From Microglena sp. YARC (taxonomy: Eukaryota; Chlorophyta; Chlorophyceae; Chlamydomonadales; Chlamydomonadaceae), in NCBI GenBank assembly GCA_022414725.1, contig CM039462.1:59740001-59804000 (forward strand): a stretch of 64,000 nt of DNA. Direction: 5' to 3'. A program made the translations under genes and the position numbers. Below, piece by piece: positions 61,599 to 64,000 of this stretch. The notes beneath the pieces were generated by a model, which was given only the letters and a program-made list of their open reading frames with translations, ran no database searches and was not told the DNA's origin. Position 1 is the first letter of the stretch; the number at the start of each line of letters is the position of its first letter.

Positions 61599-63926
61599 AA
61601 TGATGATGATGAGAGTCAGAGTCAGAGTCAGCCAAGAATTTGAGCTGTGAGCACCCTATCTCCATAGGTGCTTAATTATGTATATTAGGCTTTCGGGTCA
61701 GCCATGATTTATGCACTCATATGACTCGTGCACTCATGCCTATTTAAGACTCATGCATCCATATGACTCATACACCCATATGACTCATGCACTCATGCCT
61801 ATATAAGACTCATGCACCCATATGACTCATACACCCACATGACTTATGCAGGTGAAAGCTCGAGCAGCCAAGCGCTTGCATGATTTGCAAACTGCGGAGG
61901 CTGCTTCTCACAACAAGGTTGTTGGACAGTCCCTACCTCACCATCTGCAGCAAGTCCATCAGCTTATCTATCCTCGATCCAATTTAAGACTTATGCACCC
62001 ATATTACTCATGCAGGTGGAAGCTCGAGCAGCCAAGCGTTTGCACGATTTGCAAACTGCGGGGGCTCAGGTTGTTGGCGAGTTGCTACCTCACCATCTGC
62101 AGCAAGTGCACCAGCTTATCTATCCTCGATCCATTTAAGACTCATGCACCCATAAGACTCTTGCACCCATGCATATTTAAGTCTCATGCACCCATATGAC
62201 TCATGCACCAAATAAGTCATGCACTCATGCCTATTTAAGTCTCATGCACCCATATGACTCATGCACCCACATAACTCATGCACTCATGCTTATTTAAGTC
62301 TCATGCACCCACCTGACTTATGCAGATGAAAGCTCGAGCAGCCAAGCGCCTGCACGATTTGCAAACTGAGGGGGATGCTTCTCATAACAACGTTGTTGGA
62401 GATTCGCTACCTCACCATCTGCAGCAAGTGCAGCAGTCTATCTATCCTCGATCCAATTTAAGACTTATGCACCCATATTACTCATGCAGGTGGAAGCTCG
62501 AGCAGCCAAGCGCTTGCACGATTTGCAAACTGCAGGGGCTGCTGCTCACAACCAGGTTGTTGGCAAGTTGCTACCTCACCATCTGCAGCAAGTGCACCAG
62601 CTTATCTATCCTCGATCCATTTAAGACTCATGCACCCATAAGACTCTTGCACCCATGCATATTTAAGTCTCATGCACCCATATGACTCATGCACCAAATA
62701 ACTCATGCACTCATGCCTATTTAAGTCTCATGCACCCATATGACTCATGCACCCACATAACTCATGCACTCATGCTTATTTAAGTCTCATGCACCCACCT
62801 GACTTATGCAGATGAAAGCTCGAGCAGCCAAGCGCCTGCACGATTTGCAAACTGAGGGGGATGCTTCTCATAACAACGTTGTTGGAGATTCGCTACCTCA
62901 CCATCTGCAGCAAGTGCAGCAGTCTATCTATCCTCGATCCAATTTAAGACTTATGCACCCATATTACTCATGCAGGTGGAAGCTCGAGCAGCCAAGCGCT
63001 TGCACGATTTGCAAACTGCAGGGGCTGCTGCTCACAACCAGGTTGTTGGCGAGTTGCTACCTCACCATCTGCAGCAAGTGCAGCAGCTTACCCATCCTCA
63101 ATCTGACTCAGACGTTGACTACTCCGACGACTCCTCTGATGAGTCTGATCGCACTGATAACACTGACGGGCACGGCCATGACCACTGCATCCAGGGGGGG
63201 TCTGGGAGGGATGGTAAGCAGCCTGATGATACAGAGCATTACCACCGAGATCAGAACAGGGGTGTGGCTACGGATGAGGCCGGGGATGTGCCTCCAGATG
63301 GGGTGGAGAGACTAGGATATGGGAGAGAGGGGCGGCAGCAGTACGGTGTGGTGAACCATGGCGAGAAGGGCAGTACAACTGATGGGGTGGAGAGACTAGG
63401 ACATGAGAGCGAGGGGCGGCAGCAGTACGTTGACGTGAACCATGGCGAGAAGGGCAGTACAACTGATGAGGCTGGCTCCCGGGAGCCAGTGGTGCTGGAT
63501 AGCGTCCTTGTCGGTTCGGAAGGCAGCAACAGGGTTCAGGGCGAGCAAGCCTCTGGTCGAGGTGGGGACGGAGGTGGCCACGCCAGTATCTCAGCTGCTG
63601 GCGCAAGTGGTGGGCGGAGGTATCTGGAGGCTGGGGGTGACGGTGGGCGGAAGTATATGGAGGATGAGGGTGGCGATGGGCGGATGGATCCCGAGGTTGG
63701 GGGTGGCGATGGTGGCGGCGGTGGCAGTGGTGGGCGGAGGCATGTGGAGTTGAATAGGAGCATAAATGGTGAGGCAATACAGAGCAGGAGTACCATGGAG
63801 GTGAAGGCATCGCAATCAAGTGGCAAGTTGTTTGATGTGATCAAGAGGGAAATGGCAAGGAAGCGAACAGGGTCCATGCGGAGGAAGGTTTATGACGATG
63901 AGGCCAAGAAAAGCAACAAAGAGTGA
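50800..63926 (+). CDS. Cyclic-nucleotide-binding cation (K+) channel, C-terminal half
   Basis: Recognised exons: 50800-50899 (end of S6 and start of C-linker), 52536-52598 or its copy 53626-53662 (C-linker), 56209-56447, 58876-59073 (both CNBD) and 62976-63926 (tail). The order NISAHINNMNPTTRGHK, RLDNYFEYWT, LPTSMHHDIAYFMHGDMVKK, LPLFEDCEVAFI, then the phosphate-binding cassette FGELAFLATSRRTA follows plant/EAG/HCN-type channels. FGELA with the Arg of RRTA suggests that cyclic nucleotide could bind. The S1-S6 and pore exons were not found. They may lie in the gap or the noisy 46.7-49.8 kb region. Stops or frame slips in two exons leave open whether the locus is functional or misassembled. Confidence 0.85.
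51070..51185 (+). repeat. (GT)n and poly-G tract after the donor
   Basis: GTGTGTGTGTG followed by GGGCGGGGGGGGG. G/T-rich donor-side half of the intron. Confidence 0.85.
51190..52530 (+). repeat. Degenerate CACATATAGCTACATTCAACT array
   Basis: About 50 imperfect 20-bp units with frequent one-base indels, interrupted by two copies of the next exon's acceptor region (51741 TTGCAGGTACCCTCGGGGCTCC and 51881 GTACCTCGGGGCTTCC). Confidence 0.88.
52536..52598 (+). CDS. Channel C-linker exon, first full copy (1-nt slip)
   Basis: After AGTCTGCAG the sequence reads YLGAPKLLA in one frame and IYFEYLT in another, with one surplus base between them, then donor GTGAGTAG. The product would be the C-linker A'-B' helices (L-x-x-YFEY). 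The copy at 53626-53662 keeps the frame. Confidence 0.55.
52640..53580 (+). repeat. Poly-C / (CA)n tracts with a decayed C-linker copy
   Basis: Units of about 100 bp repeat AATTCCTTTTTGGTTAATAAACAAACAGTACCCCCC followed by C and CA runs. A long (CA)n lies at 53463-53515. A decayed exon copy ends at 53342 (GAGTACTTGACAAGTGAGT). Confidence 0.85.
53626..53662 (+). CDS. C-linker exon copy with intact frame
   Basis: Codons read ANRLDNYFEYWT with one extra base before donor GTGAGTAG. This is a textbook C-linker motif and in better condition than the upstream copy, yet it lacks the first half of the exon and a clear acceptor. It would join in phase 1 to the CNBD exon starting at 56209. Confidence 0.5.
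53690..54110 (+). repeat. C/CA-rich intron sequence
   Basis: CACACACACA, CCACCACCACC and poly-C, with repeated GGGTGGGTTTTATAGA near 53245-53275, 53540 and 53910. Intronic. Confidence 0.85.
54430..55040. repeat. 31-bp tandem array of small hairpins
   Basis: About 19 units at a 31-bp period: AATAAGGATTTCCTTATT followed by CCTAATAAATCCA. Each unit contains the inverted repeat AATAAGGA/TCCTTATT, which stays self-complementary even where other bases vary. Confidence 0.95.
55220..56208 (+). repeat. Four decayed acceptor copies of the first CNBD exon
   Basis: Copies start at 55301, 55541, 55693 and 56062 after CCACAG or CGCAG. They keep CCTTCAACCACCCTGGCCC, GGAATGCTTCTCTTCAACCA and CTCCCGCCCTCTATG, then drop into CTGCCCCCTC-rich sequence instead of the coding continuation. 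Between them lie CACCTGCCCCCTCACACC units. Confidence 0.9.
56209..56447 (+). CDS. Channel exon: C-linker end and first half of CNBD
   Basis: Two bases plus 79 codons, donor GTGCGC. Order: FNHPGPDGMLLFN, then a TAG codon (56250-56252), LPTSMHHDIAYFMHGDMVKK, LPLFEDCEVAFILQLVVRMK, TVYQPKELVFRIGDVGHEMY and FISK. This is the LP-x-S-x-x-x-DI...KVPLF...G-x-x-x-x-x-x-G-D-x-G-x-x-M-x-x-I core of CNBD channels. In the upstream copies the TAG position reads CAG (Gln), so the stop looks recent or erroneous. Confidence 0.8.
56448..56800 (+). repeat. Three 111-bp copies of the CNBD exon donor
   Basis: Exon ends recur at 56558, 56669 and 56780, exactly 111 bp apart. Units carry GATGTAGGACATGAGATG, TACTTCATCTCCAAG|GTGCGC, TGGTAGTCGTAGTGCC and CCAGGGAGGCAGTACTCC. 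They are nearly identical, so this is a young array. Since 111 is divisible by three, a 273-codon antisense frame stays open through it, but that frame is a by-product. Confidence 0.95.
56840..57480 (+). repeat. (CATA)n and (CA)n low-complexity intron tract
   Basis: TACATACATACA runs at 57000-57100, flanked by CACACATACA and CACTCAAACACA. Large Tyr/His/Thr frames here are artefacts. Confidence 0.95.
57500..58445 (+). repeat. CTACAACTACAAGTATGTCTA minisatellite and (CATATA)n
   Basis: About 20 imperfect units of 40-60 bp with ACTACAAGTATGTC, AGCTATACCTAACGC and ATAACCATAACC, interrupted by (CATATA)n at 57690-57785. Intronic. Confidence 0.88.
58701..58790 (+). pseudogene. Decayed copy of the second CNBD exon start
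   Basis: CTCCCAACAG is followed by GGCACCATTGCCGTAAAG and the codons for NKRNEMLTLLS, then TAG in place of AAG, and GGCGGCTTTTTCCGGGAGTTAG. It stops within (CA)n. It precedes the intact exon by 175 bp. Confidence 0.92.
58876..59073 (+). CDS. Channel exon: second half of CNBD with phosphate-binding cassette
   Basis: Exactly 66 codons in phase 0 (GTIAVKNKRNEMLALLSKGG, YFGELAFLATSRRTAECVAM, SYCDLSMLTAHDLVTLMRDF, PESARK). FGELAFL...RRTA is the cassette that grips the cyclic phosphate, with Glu and Arg both present. CDL-x-x-L then leads into the C-helix. Acceptor CCCAACAG, donor GTGGGTGG. Confidence 0.93.
59074..60030 (+). repeat. Four decayed copies of the CNBD exon donor in a (GTGGT)n intron
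   Basis: Copies ending at 59346, 59495, 59844 and about 60018 carry CCATGCTTACTGCTCATGA, CACCCTCATGAGAGACTTCC and GCCAGGAAGGTGGGTGG with substitutions. Between them lie GTGTGGTGTTGCGTGG tracts. The most distal copy is the most altered. Confidence 0.93.
60030..61630 (+). repeat. (GAT/GGT)n array with ~9 embedded exon-like units
   Basis: Each unit of 65-190 bp ends with GTTTCTATTGTGGCTGGG and TCTAGAACAAGAG|GTGATGATGG. The two fullest units (60154-60236 and 61428-61501) extend upstream to GATGTTCCAGACTTA and could encode VPDLATIETSMLDTK and VVSMVAWHGTK before a GT. This may be an additional exon between CNBD and tail whose donor has been copied many times, but no domain identifies it. Asp-rich and Met/Val frames here come from the triplet repeat. 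Confidence 0.75.
61700..62975 (+). repeat. Higher-order array of the last exon's acceptor (474/486/486 bp)
   Basis: Two alternating types of copy occur: type A starts at 61849 (GTGAAAGCTCG) and at 62326 and 62812 (ATGAAAGCTCG); type B starts at 62016 and 62490 (GTGGAAGCTCG). The type-B exon itself is at 62976. A-A spacing is 474 then 486 bp, B-B spacing 474 then 486. Units 62320-62805 and 62806-63090 are nearly identical. Copies keep about 120 nt of exon (GCAGCCAAGCGCTTGC, CATCTGCAGCAAGTGC) and are separated by TTAAGACTCATGCACCCATATGACTC repeats. Confidence 0.93.
62976..63926 (+). CDS. Channel last exon: basic helix and low-complexity tail
   Basis: 316 codons to TGA at 63924-63926, phase 0 from PESARK. 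It begins VEARAAKRLHDLQTAGAA and LLPHHLQQVQQL (amphipathic, coil-like), then an Asp/Ser-rich block (DSDVDYSDDSSDESD), a duplicated 26-residue unit (GVERLGYGREGRQQY... and GVERLGHESEGRQQY...), a Gly/Arg/Asp-rich block (GGDGGGGGSGGRRHVEL) and a basic end (REMARKRTGSMRRKVYDD). No known domain. The continuous open frame of nearly 1 kb supports real coding. Confidence 0.85.
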   Translation: MEARAAKRLHDLQTAGAAAHNQVVGELLPHHLQQVQQLTHPQSDSDVDYSDDSSDESDRTDNTDGHGHDHCIQGGSGRDGKQPDDTEHYHRDQNRGVATDEAGDVPPDGVERLGYGREGRQQYGVVNHGEKGSTTDGVERLGHESEGRQQYVDVNHGEKGSTTDEAGSREPVVLDSVLVGSEGSNRVQGEQASGRGGDGGGHASISAAGASGGRRYLEAGGDGGRKYMEDEGGDGRMDPEVGGGDGGGGGSGGRRHVELNRSINGEAIQSRSTMEVKASQSSGKLFDVIKREMARKRTGSMRRKVYDDEAKKSNKE

Positions 63927-64000
63927 GTGTTATCAGCATGAGATCTAATGAGTGCATTTTATAAACAAAACAATTTGATTGTGTGTTGATTGTTGATTAT
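63927..64000 (+). other. 3' flank of the channel gene
   Basis: AT-rich with AACAAAACAATTTG and TTGATTGTTGATTA. No polyadenylation signal can be singled out. The window ends here, so whether a stop-seeded array follows cannot be seen. Confidence 0.4.

Noticed and set aside
60165..61643. Asp-rich and Met/Val-rich proteins from the GAT region
   Set aside because: Triplet-repeat artefacts present in all frames; the embedded exon-like units were kept as a repeat feature only.

Overview
The window looks like a stretch of a eukaryotic nuclear genome in which genes have many short exons and very large, repeat-filled introns. A green alga is the likeliest source. This rests on a VTT/DedA protein with a plastid-type N-terminus, plant-type telomere-like repeats (CCCTAAA) inside the sequence, a zinc-knuckle non-LTR retrotransposon tail of a kind I associate with green algae, and tRNA-derived SINEs. 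A prasinophyte such as Cymbomonas would fit, but that is a guess. Almost all long open frames here are low-complexity shadows (poly-C/poly-G, CA, GAT, TATG tracts). The real coding signal is in about 18 short exons joined by GT-AG boundaries.

Layout. 1-10.8 kb: an 89-bp minisatellite, then five ~1.3-1.7-kb tandem units separated by (TATG)n tracts. 11.6-13.6 kb (+): a possible kelch-type exon, and an acidic exon with a stop codon followed by six degenerate copies of itself. 14.46-16.30 kb: a nested transposon set, with a LINE 3' end inside a hAT-like element inside a second hAT-like element. 17.9-26.7 kb (-): an OXA1-family membrane insertase with recognisable exons for most of the conserved core. 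27-32 kb: dispersed repeats and a TIR element. 32.5-39.5 kb (+): a VTT/DedA membrane protein in six exons with consistent phases. 40-46.5 kb: SINE, LINE end, dispersed repeats and a 1000-N gap. 50.8-63.9 kb (+), perhaps starting further upstream: the C-terminal half of a cyclic-nucleotide-binding cation (K+) channel, with S6 end, C-linker, two CNBD exons and a 316-codon last exon.

The main observation is a recurring architecture. In all three clearly identified genes, exon ends have seeded tandem arrays that run outward into the adjacent intron or 3' flank. Copies of acceptor ends lie upstream of an exon, copies of donor ends lie downstream, and copies of stop-codon ends lie in the 3' flank. 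Each unit is about 25-100 nt of exon plus neighbouring intron and a microsatellite. Copies diverge and gain stops or indels. I count more than a dozen such arrays, holding roughly 60 decayed exon-end copies. Introns also tend to be G/GT-rich after the donor and C/CA-rich before the acceptor on the coding strand. Together these suggest that introns here grow by repeated duplication of splice junctions, leaving ladders of decoy splice sites.

Limits: 21-22.8 kb and 46.7-52.6 kb carry many single-base indels between repeat copies, and two or three exons have 1-base frame problems, so assembly or read error is a real alternative for those defects. No expression or homology search was possible.
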